Source: Rhizobium rhizogenes NBRC 13257
Lineage (GTDB): Bacteria; Pseudomonadota; Alphaproteobacteria; Rhizobiales; Rhizobiaceae
Assembly: GCF_000696095.1 (NCBI RefSeq)
Contig: NZ_BAYX01000022.1
Location: 1-64,000 of the forward strand
Length of the DNA: 64,000 nt
Direction of reading: 5' to 3'
A model generated the notes under the pieces. That model made no database searches. It worked only from the letters and a program-made list of their open reading frames with translations, and was not told where the DNA came from. Positions 17,693 through 26,811 of this stretch are shown here, in pieces. Numbering within the stretch: the stretch's first letter is position 1; every line of letters begins with the position of its first letter. Position numbers and translations under genes: made by a program.

Positions 17693-18463
17693 ATGGACCC
17701 TTTGACCCCAGACGAAATCGCCCGTTATCAGCGCCATATCCTGCTTCCCGAAGTGGGCGGCGCGGGCCAACAGAAATTGAAGGCGGCGCGCGTTCTGGTG
17801 ATCGGCGCCGGCGGGCTCGGCGCACCTGTACTGCAATATCTCGCCGCCGCCGGCGTCGGCACCATCGGCATTGCCGATGACGACCGCGTCTCGCTCTCCA
17901 ACCTGCAACGGCAAGTGATCCACGATACCGGCACGATCGGCGAGCTGAAGACGCAGAGTGCGGCCGACGCCATCGCGCGGCTTAACCCGCATGTACGCAC
18001 GATCCGTTTCGAGGAGCGTTTTTCGACGGAGACCGCCGCGCGGCACCTCGCCGGCTTCAACCTCGTCGTCGACGGCTCCGACAATTTCGATACGCGCTAT
18101 GCCGCCGCCGATGCCGCCGAACTGGCCCGCCTGCCGCTGGTGACCGGTGCAGTCGGCCGGTTCGACGGATCGGTGACGACGCTAAAGCCCTACGAGGACG
18201 GTGCGGACGGTGCCCTGAACCCCGGTTACCGCGACCTCTTTCCGACGCCGCCGCCCGAGGGCCTCATCCCCGCCTGCGCCGAGACCGGCATCATCGGTGC
18301 GCTCACCGGCGTCATCGGCACGCTGATGGCGATGGAAGCCATCAAGCTGATCACCGGCACCGGCGAACCGCTGATCGGCCGGCTGCTGCTCTATGACGGC
18401 CTTGCCGCCCGCTTCGATACGATCCGCTATCGCCGCAAGCGCGCCAGGGCCGCCGCCGAATGA
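17693..18463 (+). CDS. MoeB/ThiF/HesA family E1-like adenylyltransferase
   Basis: A 256-aa protein of the family that adenylates the C-terminal Gly-Gly of MoaD or ThiS for sulfur transfer to molybdopterin or thiazole. The nucleotide loop is VIGAGGLGAPVLQYLAAAGVG. The acidic and Arg residues of the active site appear in IADDDRVSLSNLQRQVIH. LFPTPPPEGLIPACAETG is the conserved second segment. The CxxC pairs that bind zinc in E. coli MoeB and ThiF are missing (NPGYRDLF replaces the usual CYRC). Annotators often call the rhizobial version MoeB, but ThiF is equally possible. ATG at 17693 is chosen because the family N-terminus (LTPDEIARYQRH) begins there. It overlaps the next gene by 4 bases. Confidence 0.88.
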   Translation: MDPLTPDEIARYQRHILLPEVGGAGQQKLKAARVLVIGAGGLGAPVLQYLAAAGVGTIGIADDDRVSLSNLQRQVIHDTGTIGELKTQSAADAIARLNPHVRTIRFEERFSTETAARHLAGFNLVVDGSDNFDTRYAAADAAELARLPLVTGAVGRFDGSVTTLKPYEDGADGALNPGYRDLFPTPPPEGLIPACAETGIIGALTGVIGTLMAMEAIKLITGTGEPLIGRLLLYDGLAARFDTIRYRRKRARAAAE

Positions 18464-18939
18464 GCGATGTTACCATTCAGTGCCTCGACGACAGCTTCGA
18501 GCATTGGGATGAGCTGCTCGCGCTCATCCTTTCCTCCTTCGCCTATATGAACGGCCGGATCGACCCGCCCTCCTCGGCGCTATCGCTGACACCGCAATCA
18601 CTGAAGGAAAAAGCGGGGACTGAGATCAGCTATATCGCACTCGACGGCAATCGATTAGCTGGCTGCATATTCTGCCGCCCAGAGGCCGAGAGCCTCTATA
18701 TCGGCAAGCTTGCCATCCTGCCGTCGGAGCAGGGCAAAGGGATCGGCCGACAGCTATTGACGCTTGCGGAGACAACGGCGCTGGAGCGCGGGCTCAACGC
18801 ATTGCGGCTGGAAACACGGATCGAGCTGACCGACAATCACGCGACTTTCGCACGCTGGGGATTCCGGAAAACTGCCGAGAACCGTCATGCGGGTTTCGAT
18901 CGCACGACATCGATCGAGATGCGCAAGACTCTAATCTGA
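18460..18939 (+). CDS. GNAT-family N-acetyltransferase
   Basis: A 159-aa acetyltransferase. The acetyl-CoA site is visible as IGKLAILPSEQGKGIGRQLL (motif A with the Q-x-x-G-x-G/A signature), followed by LRLETRIELTDNHATFARWGF (motif B). Substrate unknown. Its ATG overlaps the stop of the MoeB-like gene (ATGA), so the two are translationally coupled. Whether the pairing has biochemical meaning is unclear. Confidence 0.88.
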   Translation: MSDVTIQCLDDSFEHWDELLALILSSFAYMNGRIDPPSSALSLTPQSLKEKAGTEISYIALDGNRLAGCIFCRPEAESLYIGKLAILPSEQGKGIGRQLLTLAETTALERGLNALRLETRIELTDNHATFARWGFRKTAENRHAGFDRTTSIEMRKTLI

Positions 18940-18948
18940 GGCACGTAG

Positions 18949-19761
18949 CTAGGCCACGGCCACGATGACGTGAGCTTGAATTTTGGCGGCAACAGCGCCC
19001 TCGCTATGCCTGCCTGTAATCACGGATGTGGCATAGTCGGTTGCGGCGTTCAGTTTTCCCGCTTCCCTCGCCTCGATCTCGTTGCGAAGAAGAGTTCCCT
19101 GACAATAGGCAACGGCCGGTATGCGCGGCGAGGATGCACGGCTTTGTTCGGCTCTCGTCTCAATCATCACCCGGGAGAAACCTGCCTCCTCCAGCTCGCT
19201 GCGGATCAGTGCCGTATCGTGGTAGCCGTGCGGCGTGCGTGCCAGAAAGCGCGGCGGATCTTTCGGAAACATCTCAGCGAGAGCATTCGTCACGTCATTC
19301 GCAAATACATTTTCCTCAATCCGATCCCATACGTTGAATAGAAAATGCCCTCCGGGCTTCAGGACCCGCTTTGCTTCGCGGTAGGCAGATACGCGGTCGG
19401 GAAAGAACATCGCGCCGAACTGACAGCAAACGAGATCGAAGGCCGCATCTTCGAACGGCAATGCCATAGCATCCGCCTGATGCCATTGGATGCGACTGTC
19501 GGGACCTTGTCTCGAAGCGGCATAGTCGAGCATCGGCTGGTTGAGGTCGGTGACGATATAGCTTGCGTCGGAGGATAGTTTAGGCGCCAACAAGCGGGTC
19601 ACGACCCCAGTGCCCGCGGCGATCTCCAAGACGGCACTTGGCGCCAGGGACGCTGCTCGTCGTGCAAGATCCACGGCGAACGGCTCGAAAATCAACGGCA
19701 CCATATAGCGGTCGTAGTTTTCCGGGATAGAGCCGGCGAATACTTTGTCCGTTTCCAGCAT
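18949..19761 (-). CDS. Class I SAM-dependent methyltransferase
   Basis: A protein of about 270 aa with a Rossmann methyltransferase fold. Motif I is VLEIAAGTGVVTRLLAP, an acidic residue follows in YIVTDLNQPML, and motif II/III appears as AFDLVCCQFGAMFFPD and KRVLKPGGHFLFNVWD. It belongs to the UbiE/Methyltransf_11 type; the substrate cannot be read. The frame opens at 19806, but ATG at 19761 or 19767 gives the usual start MLETDKVFAGSIPENYD. It converges with the acetyltransferase gene 9 bases away. Confidence 0.85.
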   Translation of the reverse strand: MLETDKVFAGSIPENYDRYMVPLIFEPFAVDLARRAASLAPSAVLEIAAGTGVVTRLLAPKLSSDASYIVTDLNQPMLDYAASRQGPDSRIQWHQADAMALPFEDAAFDLVCCQFGAMFFPDRVSAYREAKRVLKPGGHFLFNVWDRIEENVFANDVTNALAEMFPKDPPRFLARTPHGYHDTALIRSELEEAGFSRVMIETRAEQSRASSPRIPAVAYCQGTLLRNEIEAREAGKLNAATDYATSVITGRHSEGAVAAKIQAHVIVAVA

Positions 19762-19846
19762 TGCCATCACCCGTCGTGCGTTTGATAGCCCGCGAGTATA
19801 GCACATAATTGTCCGCTTGGTCGTTTTCGACCGAAGGCGATCTAGC

Positions 19847-20848
19847 TCAGCGGAACGGCAGAACGCGATTCGGCGGGCGGTGGCCGTCGATGAAGGTGCG
19901 GATGTTGATGATCACCTTGTCGCCCATGTCGATGCGGCTTTCGAGCGTGGCCGAGCTCATATGCGGCAGCAGGACGACCTTGCCCTCGTTGGCGAGCTTC
20001 ACCAGTTTCGGATTGACGGCCGGCTCGTTCTCGAAAACGTCGAGGCCGGCGCCGGCGATCTTGCCCTCGCGCAGGATCTTGATGAGCGCCGTCTCGTCGA
20101 TGACGTCGCCGCGCGACGTGTTGACGATGTAGCTGGTCGGCTGCAGCAGCGCGAGCCGCCGCGCCGAGATCAGGTGGAAGGTCGCAGGCGTCGACGGGCA
20201 ATTGACCGAAACGATATCGACGCGAGCCAGCATCTGGTCGAGGCTGTCCCAATAGGTCGCCTCGAGCTCGTCTTCCGTTGCCGTGCTGACGCGCTTGCGG
20301 TTGTGATAGTGGATTGATAGGCCGAAGGCCTTGGCGCGGCGGGCGACGGCGGTGCCGATGCGGCCCATGCCGACGATGCCGATGCGCTTGCCGTGAATGC
20401 GGCGGCCGAGCATCCAGGTGGGCGACCAGCCGGCCCATTCGCCGGGCTTGTCCGTCAGCACCCGCGCACCTTCGGCAAGCCGACGCGGCACGGCAAGAAT
20501 CAGCGCCATGGTCATGTCGGCCGTGTCCTCGGTGAGCACGTTCGGTGTGTTGGTGACCGTAATGCCCTTGCGGGCGGCGGCTTCGACGTCGATATGGTCT
20601 GTGCCGTTGGAAAAGCTGGCGATCAGCTTCATCTGCGGTCCGGCTTCCTCGATCAGCGCCGCGTCGATACGGTCGGTGACCGTCGGCACCAGCACATCGA
20701 CCGTCCGCACGGCTTCGGCGAGCTCTGCCTGCGTGCGCGGCACGTCGTCAATGTTGAGTTCGGCATCGAACAGCTCGCGCATCCGCGTCTCGACCGCATC
20801 GGGCAGTTTGCGCGTGACGTAGACCTTCGGTTTTTTCTTCGTCGTCAT
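19847..20848 (-). CDS. D-isomer-specific 2-hydroxyacid dehydrogenase (glyoxylate/hydroxypyruvate reductase-like)
   Basis: A 333-aa NAD(P)H-dependent oxidoreductase. It has the coenzyme loop IGIVGMGRIGTAVARR in the middle, the catalytic Arg in VNTSRGDVIDE, Glu in GLDVFENEP and His in LLPHMSSAT. The N-terminal catalytic half has SFSNGTDHIDVEAAARKGI, typical of the glyoxylate reductase branch. The exact 2-oxoacid is not determinable. It is a single gene, with no operon partner evident. The basic N-terminus MTTKKKPKVYVTRKLP fits the family. Confidence 0.92.
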   Translation of the reverse strand: MTTKKKPKVYVTRKLPDAVETRMRELFDAELNIDDVPRTQAELAEAVRTVDVLVPTVTDRIDAALIEEAGPQMKLIASFSNGTDHIDVEAAARKGITVTNTPNVLTEDTADMTMALILAVPRRLAEGARVLTDKPGEWAGWSPTWMLGRRIHGKRIGIVGMGRIGTAVARRAKAFGLSIHYHNRKRVSTATEDELEATYWDSLDQMLARVDIVSVNCPSTPATFHLISARRLALLQPTSYIVNTSRGDVIDETALIKILREGKIAGAGLDVFENEPAVNPKLVKLANEGKVVLLPHMSSATLESRIDMGDKVIINIRTFIDGHRPPNRVLPFR

Positions 20849-21038
20849 GGCGAGCGCGGGTGCCTTGTTCAGATGTTTTTAACCAAGAAGCAGGATAATT
20901 TTCCCGTTCCGGGCATTTCTACCAGACCCGCAGGCGAAGACAAACAAAACTCGCTGGCGGCGCCGAGGATTTGCCGATGGTCGGAGCAAATAGGCAGCCT
21001 GACAGCGCCTTGATCATGATGAACGAACGGAAACCCCT

Positions 21039-21578
21039 ATGCGTGGCAAAGTATTGAAGTCCTGCGCTGTTTTCGCGATCGGCCTGATGATGGCCGGCGC
21101 CACCGCCGATCTTGCCGCGGCCCAGGCCGCCAAGGGACCGAGCGGATTGCCGCTGCCGCGCTTCGTCACGCTGAAGTCGAAGCGCGTCAACCTGCGCGTC
21201 GGACCAAGCGCGGACTATGCCGTCTCGTGGCTCTATCTCAAGCAGGGCCTGCCGGTCGAGATCATCCAGGAATACGACAATTGGCGGCGCGTGCGTGACG
21301 CCGACGGCACCGAGGGCTGGGTCAACCAGTCGCTGCTGTCCGGCCAGCGCTCGGCGCTGGCAGCCCCATGGATGAAGGGCAAGGGTAAGGCAGTGTTCGT
21401 CAACATGCGCCGCGATGCCCAACCGTCCGGCACCGTCATCGCCAAGCTTCAGCCGGGCGTAATGATGAACGTCCGCGAATGCACCGGCGACTGGTGCCTT
21501 GCGACCGCCGACGGCACGGAGGGCTGGGTGGCACAGTCCGAGATCTGGGGTGCTTATCCCGGCGAAGCCTTCAAATAA
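21039..21578 (+). CDS. Exported protein with two bacterial SH3 domains
   Basis: A 179-aa protein. Residues 1 to about 28 form a signal peptide ending near LAAAQAA. Two SH3-like repeats follow: RVNLRVGPSADYAVSWLY with EGWVNQSLLSG, and KAVFVNMRRDAQPSGTVIAKL with EGWVAQSEIWG. The second has the Cys pair VRECTGDWCLA. Such domains bind peptidoglycan or other periplasmic ligands. It is divergent from the dehydrogenase gene and followed by a membrane protein gene 80 bases on. Function unknown. Confidence 0.85.
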   Translation: MRGKVLKSCAVFAIGLMMAGATADLAAAQAAKGPSGLPLPRFVTLKSKRVNLRVGPSADYAVSWLYLKQGLPVEIIQEYDNWRRVRDADGTEGWVNQSLLSGQRSALAAPWMKGKGKAVFVNMRRDAQPSGTVIAKLQPGVMMNVRECTGDWCLATADGTEGWVAQSEIWGAYPGEAFK

Positions 21579-21658
21579 GCAGCCCTCAAGCTTCGTGACA
21601 GCCGCGGCTGCGTGACGTTCGCGGCGCGGCAATTGCCTGGCATCGGAAGCGGAAAGCG

Positions 21659-22276
21659 GTGATCGTGGACAATATCGTCGGGATTCTCGGCCTTGCCGTC
21701 GTCCTGTTCGCATCGACCAATATCGACGACATCTTCGTGTTGCTCGGCTTCTTCGTCGATCCAAAATTCCGCACCCGACAGATCGTGATCGGCCAGTATC
21801 TCGGCATTGCCGCCCTTTGCGGCGTAAGCCTGCTGGCCTCCATGATCTCCCTTGTCATTCCCGCTGCCTATATCGGCCTCCTCGGCTTGGCGCCGATCTT
21901 TCTTGGCCTGAAAAAGCTGTGGGAGTGGAGGAAAGGCTCCGAGATCGACCACGATCCGGAGGATCATAGCGGTGCATCTATCGGGCACGGCAAGATCGCA
22001 GCAGTCGCGATGGTGACGATCGCGAATGGCGGCGACAATATCAGCATCTACACACCACTCTTTGCCACGCGCACCATGGGCGAAATCGCGGTGATCGCCG
22101 TCGTCTTTACCGTCCTGACGACCCTATGGCTCAGTGCGGCGCATTTTCTGATCAATCATCCGAGAATCGGCGCACCGATCAGACGCTACGGGCATCGAGT
22201 CGTACCCTTCATGCTCGTGGCGCTCGGAACACTCATCCTTTACGAGGCCGGAACCATTCGGTTGTTGTGCCGATAG
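21659..22276 (+). CDS. CadD-like cadmium/heavy-metal resistance transporter family
   Basis: A 205-aa inner-membrane protein with about five hydrophobic helices. Features of the CadD family are the N-terminal LFASTNIDDIFVLLGFF, with its acidic pair in a membrane segment, and the central TIANGGDNISIYTPLF. A His/Asp-rich loop (IDHDPEDHSGASIGHG) lies between the halves, a plausible metal contact. GTG start at 21659 with GGAAAGCG just upstream. Substrate is inferred from the family. No regulator is adjacent. Confidence 0.78.
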   Translation: MIVDNIVGILGLAVVLFASTNIDDIFVLLGFFVDPKFRTRQIVIGQYLGIAALCGVSLLASMISLVIPAAYIGLLGLAPIFLGLKKLWEWRKGSEIDHDPEDHSGASIGHGKIAAVAMVTIANGGDNISIYTPLFATRTMGEIAVIAVVFTVLTTLWLSAAHFLINHPRIGAPIRRYGHRVVPFMLVALGTLILYEAGTIRLLCR

Positions 22277-22356
22277 CGCCCCTTAGTTCGACAAAAAACC
22301 GCCCGCAACGATCTGTTGAGGACGGTTTCAATTCGATTGGAAGCGCGTGAGGACTT

Positions 22357-23352
22357 TTAGAGAAGCCCGAATTCCCTGGCGGCTTCCGACAATGATTTCA
22401 TCGGCCGGGGGCCGATCTGCTCGATGACGATCGCAGCTGCGAGGTTGCCGAGCTTGCCGCAATCTTCAAGGCTGCGACCCTGGGTATAGCCGAAGAGGAA
22501 ACCGGCGGCGAAGAGATCACCGGCGCCGGTGGTGTCGACACGCTCCTCGATCGGGTGGGCATCGACGACATAGCGCTCATTGCCGCGCACGATGACGGCC
22601 CCGTCCTTGCCGGTGGTGACGGCCGCGATCTTGCAGTCGGCGGCGATCAGTTGCAGCGCCGTGTCGAAATCCTCGGTCTCGTAGAGCGACAGGGCCTCGT
22701 CACGATTGGCAAAGACGATATCGACGGTACCAGAGCGCATCAGGTCGAGGAATTCGCCGCGATACCGGCCGACGCAAAAACTGTCGGAGAGCGTCATCGA
22801 CACTTCCCGGCCATGGGCATGGGCAATGCGGGCACATTCGCGGATCGCTTCCTTGGCGCGCGGCGGATCCCAGAGATAGCCTTCGAAATAGGTGACCTTG
22901 GCATCGGCGACGACATCGGGTTCGACATCTTCCGGGCCAAGCTCGACACAGGCGCCGAGATAGGTGTTCATCGAGCGCTCGCCGTCTTCAGTCACGAAGA
23001 TCATCGAGCGGGCGGTCGGCGGGAACGTGCCCTTCGGCCTCGTCTCGTAATGCACGCCCTGGGCGCGGATGTCGTGCTCGAAGATCTCCCCGAGCTGGTC
23101 TTCCGCGACCTTACCGAAATAGGCGGCCCTGCCGCCGAAATTCGCCACGCCCGCCGCCGTATTGCCGGCGCTGCCGCCGGAGGCTTCAAGCGCCGGACCC
23201 ATGCGCGAGTAGAGAAGTTCGGCACGCTCGGCATCGATGAGATTCATCGCCGCCTTGGTGATCTTGTTGTCGATCAGGAATTGATCGTCGCAGCGCGCGA
23301 TAATGTCGACGATAGCATTGCCAACGGTCAGTACATCGAAACGAGTCATCAA
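22357..23352 (-). CDS. PfkB-family sugar kinase, adenosine-kinase-like
   Basis: A 331-aa ribokinase-fold kinase. The N-terminal signature is GGSAGNTAAGVANFGG and the C-terminal catalytic signature is VDTTGAGDLFAAGFLFGYTQ, with Asp as the base. The start DVLTVGNAIVDIIARCDD is of the adenosine kinase branch, so phosphorylation of adenosine or a related nucleoside/sugar is likely but unproven. It stands alone, convergent with the CadD-like gene. A weak AAACCG / CGGTTT hairpin lies in the 80-base gap between them. Confidence 0.88.
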   Translation of the reverse strand: MMTRFDVLTVGNAIVDIIARCDDQFLIDNKITKAAMNLIDAERAELLYSRMGPALEASGGSAGNTAAGVANFGGRAAYFGKVAEDQLGEIFEHDIRAQGVHYETRPKGTFPPTARSMIFVTEDGERSMNTYLGACVELGPEDVEPDVVADAKVTYFEGYLWDPPRAKEAIRECARIAHAHGREVSMTLSDSFCVGRYRGEFLDLMRSGTVDIVFANRDEALSLYETEDFDTALQLIAADCKIAAVTTGKDGAVIVRGNERYVVDAHPIEERVDTTGAGDLFAAGFLFGYTQGRSLEDCGKLGNLAAAIVIEQIGPRPMKSLSEAAREFGLL

Positions 23353-23499
23353 AAAGGAGCCCCGGTATTGGTGATAGCCGTTAATCGGTATTATCGGTTT
23401 TTCGCAAGTTTGGAAGAAGAATCCGCTTATCGCCGGACAACTAAATTCCGATCAGTCATTTGCCTGTCACTTTCCATCTGTAAATGCTTATCAAGCGGC

Positions 23500-23661
23500 T
23501 GGCATGGGACGTTCTCAAGGCATCCAAGGCCAGTCTGGGAAGGTATGATACCTTCCGCCTCACCGGTACGCGCGCCGACCACGGATGAACTGGCGGCTTG
23601 TGCACCGGGAGGACTCCGGCGGGAACCGGACGCTGAAAAGCGGGCATAGCCCGCTTTTTTT
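23500..23661 (+). ncRNA. Candidate small RNA with its own terminator
   Basis: The 403-base gap 23353-23755 has no credible gene, yet it ends in a strong plus-strand terminator (23636-23661) about 95 bases before the next gene. Just upstream are GC-rich hairpins, for example GGAAGGT / ACCTTCC at about 23538-23556 and TCCGG / CCGGA at about 23614-23630. No plus-strand gene feeds this terminator, so a short independent RNA is the simplest reading. The 5' end is a guess and no clear promoter was found. I do not recognise the RNA family. Confidence 0.45.
23636..23661 (+). terminator. Orphan Rho-independent terminator
   Basis: AGCGGGC / GCCCGCT stem with an ATA loop, preceded by A residues and followed by seven T residues. 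Orientation is plus strand. Confidence 0.85.
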
Positions 23662-23755
23662 GTGCCAGCCTGCTTTTCGGCTTTCCACGATGCGGCAAGC
23701 TGTTACAACTCTGGGATCATATCCTTGGATCCCACGCCAGATACTCCTCGCCAGC

Positions 23756-24700
23756 ATGTCCGAAATCTTTTCCGATGTTCTCCCGGTTTTCCTGCTGATC
23801 CTTGTCGGCTGGGTGATCGTGCGTACCGGCATATTGACGGCCAGTGTCGGCGAGGCGATGAGCGAGTTCGTCTTCAAGATCGCCGTGCCGCTCCTGCTGT
23901 TTCAGACCATCGCGGAAGCTGATTTTCGCGGTGCTTCGCCATTCCGGCTGTGGGCCGCCTATTTCGCCGGCGTTGCGGTTACCTGGACGGCCGGCCATCT
24001 GGTGGCGACGCGGCTGTTCGGGCGGGATGCCCGCATCGGGGTGCTCGCCGGCGTGTCCTCCGCCTTCGCCAACACCATTTTCGTCGGCCTGCCGCTGGTG
24101 GGACGCACGGTCGGCCCTGATGGCATCATGGCGATGTCGATCCTGATTGCCGTGCATCTGCCGACCATGATGATCGCCGGCACGCTGCTGATGGAACAGG
24201 CCGAACGCAAGGAAAATGGCGGCGCCGGCCGCAGCACGATCGAGCTCCTGCAACAGGTCGGCAAAAACCTCATCCGCAATCCGCTGGTCATCGGGCTTCT
24301 CGGCGGGCTTGTCGTCCACCTCATCGGCATTCCCTTGCCGGCAACGCTTGGCACCGTCGTCGACAACATCGCCAATATCGCCGGCCCGGCCGCCTTGATT
24401 TCGCTCGGCATGGCGCTCCGGCAATATGGGGTTTCGGGTAATCTCGGCATCGCCAGCGTCATGGCGGCCTTCAAGCTCGTGCTCCTGCCGGCTTGCGTGC
24501 TTGCAGCAAGCTATCTTCTCGGCCTCAGCCAGGAATGGCGGGCCGCCCTCGTGCTGACTGCCGCCGTTCCAACGGGCGTAAACGCCTGGCTGATTGCCAA
24601 TCGCTTCGGCGTCGGCCACAGTCTCGCTGCATCGACGATCACGCTGACGACCGCGCTCGGCGCATTCTCAGTGTCACTTTGGGCCTATTTGCTCGGCTAG
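23756..24700 (+). CDS. AEC-family (auxin efflux carrier-like) transporter
   Basis: A 314-aa inner-membrane permease with about ten hydrophobic segments arranged as two repeats. The N-terminal half has VFLLILVGWVIVRTGIL and SEFVFKIAVPLLLFQTIA. The second repeat begins near NPLVIGLLGGLVVHLIGIPL, and the Pro/Gly-rich GVSSAFANTIFVGLPLVG is typical of the family. Bacterial members export malate or other organic acids, or unknown solutes. ATG at 23756 is preferred to the frame start at 23585, because the upstream part overlaps the terminator and lacks family features. Confidence 0.88.
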   Translation: MSEIFSDVLPVFLLILVGWVIVRTGILTASVGEAMSEFVFKIAVPLLLFQTIAEADFRGASPFRLWAAYFAGVAVTWTAGHLVATRLFGRDARIGVLAGVSSAFANTIFVGLPLVGRTVGPDGIMAMSILIAVHLPTMMIAGTLLMEQAERKENGGAGRSTIELLQQVGKNLIRNPLVIGLLGGLVVHLIGIPLPATLGTVVDNIANIAGPAALISLGMALRQYGVSGNLGIASVMAAFKLVLLPACVLAASYLLGLSQEWRAALVLTAAVPTGVNAWLIANRFGVGHSLAASTITLTTALGAFSVSLWAYLLG

Positions 24701-24841
24701 GGCATGCGGCATGCTTATGCGGATTCATCTCCGCCCGATGCTGCGACGATATATCTCCGCCTTCGGAGAAGCAGGCAGGAAAATGGTCATATATTTGCAC
24801 ATCGCCACCGCTATGGATGGAGCGCAGCAAAGGATGGAACC

Positions 24842-26002
24842 ATGAATATTGCAGCGCCACTCACCCCCAATCCGGCTTCGGCCTATGCGCAGAAGGTTTT
24901 CGTGCTGCAGGGCGGCGGTGCGCTCGGCTCCTATCAGGCGGGCGCCTTCGAGGCGCTGAGGGAACAGAATATCGAGCCGGACTGGATCGCCGGCATCTCG
25001 ATCGGCGCCATCAACGCCGCGATCATGGCAGGCAACGTGCCGGGCGAACGGCTGGAGAAGCTGCGGTCCTTCTGGAACAAGGTCAGCGTGCAGATGCCGG
25101 TCGACCTCTTGATGAAGAAGCAGCGCAACACCAATCCCTTTTACCGCACCGTCAGCAGCTGGTGGGTCTCCACCTTCGGCGTACCCGGCTTCTTTTCGCC
25201 CTGGCAGATCCCATCCTGGTTTCAGGCGCGCGGTTCGGCGGGTGCGACCAGCATCTACGATACCGAGCAACTGCGCCAGACCCTGCTCGACCATGTCGAT
25301 TTCGACCGCATCAACCACGGTCCGGTCCGGCTCAGCCTCGGCGCCGTCAATGTCCGCACTGGCAATTTCGCCTTCTTCGACAACCGGGACGTCCAGATCA
25401 AGCCCGAGCACGTCATGGCAAGCGGCGCGCTGCCGCCCGGCTTCCCGGCCATCAAGATCGGCAGCGAATACTACTGGGACGGCGGCCTGGTCTCCAACAC
25501 GCCGCTGACCTACGTGCTGCGCAATGGCGCAGACGTCGATACGGTGGTCTTCCAGGTCGACCTCTTCAGCGCGGCCGGCCCGCAGCCGCAGGATCTCGAA
25601 GAGGTGGAGGAGCGGCGCAAGGACATTACCTATTCCAGCCGCACCCGGCTCAATACCGACCTGTTTCTCGAGCGCCACCGCCTGCGCCGCACCATCTCGG
25701 AGCTTTACGCGCGCCTGCCGGAAGAAGCCAAGGCCGACCCCGCGATCCAGAAGCTGAAGGCGCAATGCTCGGACTACGGCGTTACCATCATCCACCTGAT
25801 CTACCGCAATAAGCAGTTCCGCTCACATTCGAAGGATTACGAATTCTCGGCGCTGTCGATGCACGAGCATTGGGAGACGGGCCTGCGCGATGCGCGCAAG
25901 GCACTGCTGGCGGAGGATTGGCGCGTACCGCCGAACGCCGAGGACGGGCTCAAAGTATATGACATCGACCAGAGAACGCGGTCGCGCCGGCATTCGGTCT
26001 GA
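24842..26002 (+). CDS. Patatin-like phospholipase with a C-terminal DUF3734-type region
   Basis: A 386-aa lipid acyl hydrolase. The oxyanion loop is LQGGGALGSYQAGAFEAL, the nucleophile is Ser53 in GISIGAINAA, and the partner Asp lies in YYWDGGLVSNTPL. The C-terminal third (about 270-386) resembles DUF3734, found fused to patatin in many alphaproteobacteria. There is no signal peptide, so it is probably cytoplasmic or peripheral. ATG at 24842 has AAGGATGGAACC upstream. The open frame back to 24704 is not protein-like. A terminator follows. Confidence 0.92.
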   Translation: MNIAAPLTPNPASAYAQKVFVLQGGGALGSYQAGAFEALREQNIEPDWIAGISIGAINAAIMAGNVPGERLEKLRSFWNKVSVQMPVDLLMKKQRNTNPFYRTVSSWWVSTFGVPGFFSPWQIPSWFQARGSAGATSIYDTEQLRQTLLDHVDFDRINHGPVRLSLGAVNVRTGNFAFFDNRDVQIKPEHVMASGALPPGFPAIKIGSEYYWDGGLVSNTPLTYVLRNGADVDTVVFQVDLFSAAGPQPQDLEEVEERRKDITYSSRTRLNTDLFLERHRLRRTISELYARLPEEAKADPAIQKLKAQCSDYGVTIIHLIYRNKQFRSHSKDYEFSALSMHEHWETGLRDARKALLAEDWRVPPNAEDGLKVYDIDQRTRSRRHSV

Positions 26003-26019
26003 AGAGCCACCCGAACGGC

Positions 26020-26048
26020 AAAAACCCGGCCGAGACGGCCGGGTTTTT
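26020..26048. terminator. Bidirectional terminator between patatin and cytochrome genes
   Basis: AAAAACCCGGCC and GGCCGGGTTTTT pair perfectly around a 5-nt loop. A and T runs on both sides serve both convergent genes. Confidence 0.93.
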
Positions 26049-26072
26049 GGCAATCATTCGCCTGGAATTGCT

Positions 26073-26660
26073 CTAGTTCGTCGCAGCCGGCGCCGGCGCT
26101 GCATTCGGGTCCGGCAGCGGCACCGGCGTATCAGCCAGCGTGCGCAGATAGGCGATCAGGTCGGCGCGGTCCTTTTCCTTCGGCAGGCCGGCAAAGCCCA
26201 TGGCCGTTCCGGAAATAAACTTCTTCGGCGCGGCTACGAAGTGATAAAGATGATCGTAGGTCCACTTCTCCGCGCCGTCCTTGGAAAAGCCTTTGATGGC
26301 GGCGGAATAGGCAAAGCCCTCATGTTCGGCGACCGGACGGTCGACGATGCCCCAGAGATCGGGGCCAACCTTGTTTGGCCCTCCCTTTTCCCCGGAATGA
26401 CAGGCCTGACACTTCTTGAAGATCGTTTCGCCGACCTTGGCGTCTGCCGTCTGCAGCAATTGCGCGATCGGCGTTTCCTTTGCCTCGGCAGCCTTGCCGC
26501 CGGCATCCCCGGCCGGTGCTTCGGCGGCGACAATTTCGAAGCCGGGCTTTTCCGGCGTCTCTGAATGGAAAATAAATCCTGACGCGAGCGACACGGACTT
26601 CAGCACGAAAAGTGTGGCTAGAAGTGCCCCGACACCCATGTTCACGTAGGATGAATTCAT
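26073..26660 (-). CDS. cycM: Membrane-anchored c-type cytochrome (CycM-like)
   Basis: A 195-aa class I cytochrome c held to the membrane by an uncleaved N-terminal segment (about 7-29, VGALLATLFVLKSVSLASGF). A Glu/Ala/Pro-rich linker follows. The haem attachment motif is CQACH, and the sixth ligand Met lies in SGTAMGFAGL. A low-complexity Pro/Ala tail ends the protein. In rhizobia and Bradyrhizobium this type carries electrons from the bc1 complex to aa3-type oxidase. Gene order cytochrome, kdsB, pheA (divergent) is familiar from this clade. The symbol is by analogy. Confidence 0.88.
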   Translation of the reverse strand: MNSSYVNMGVGALLATLFVLKSVSLASGFIFHSETPEKPGFEIVAAEAPAGDAGGKAAEAKETPIAQLLQTADAKVGETIFKKCQACHSGEKGGPNKVGPDLWGIVDRPVAEHEGFAYSAAIKGFSKDGAEKWTYDHLYHFVAAPKKFISGTAMGFAGLPKEKDRADLIAYLRTLADTPVPLPDPNAAPAPAATN

Positions 26661-26811
26661 CTGCTATGCTCCCCTCGCCTCCGGCAGTGACTGCCGGCCC
26701 ATCTTGAATTCGCGCGAAACCTATGTCTTTTGGCTGTTTCTTGCAACTCTGTAAACGGTCTCCACCATGAGACGTTTTGACACTTTTACGGCGAGAATAG
26801 AAGGCCCAACG

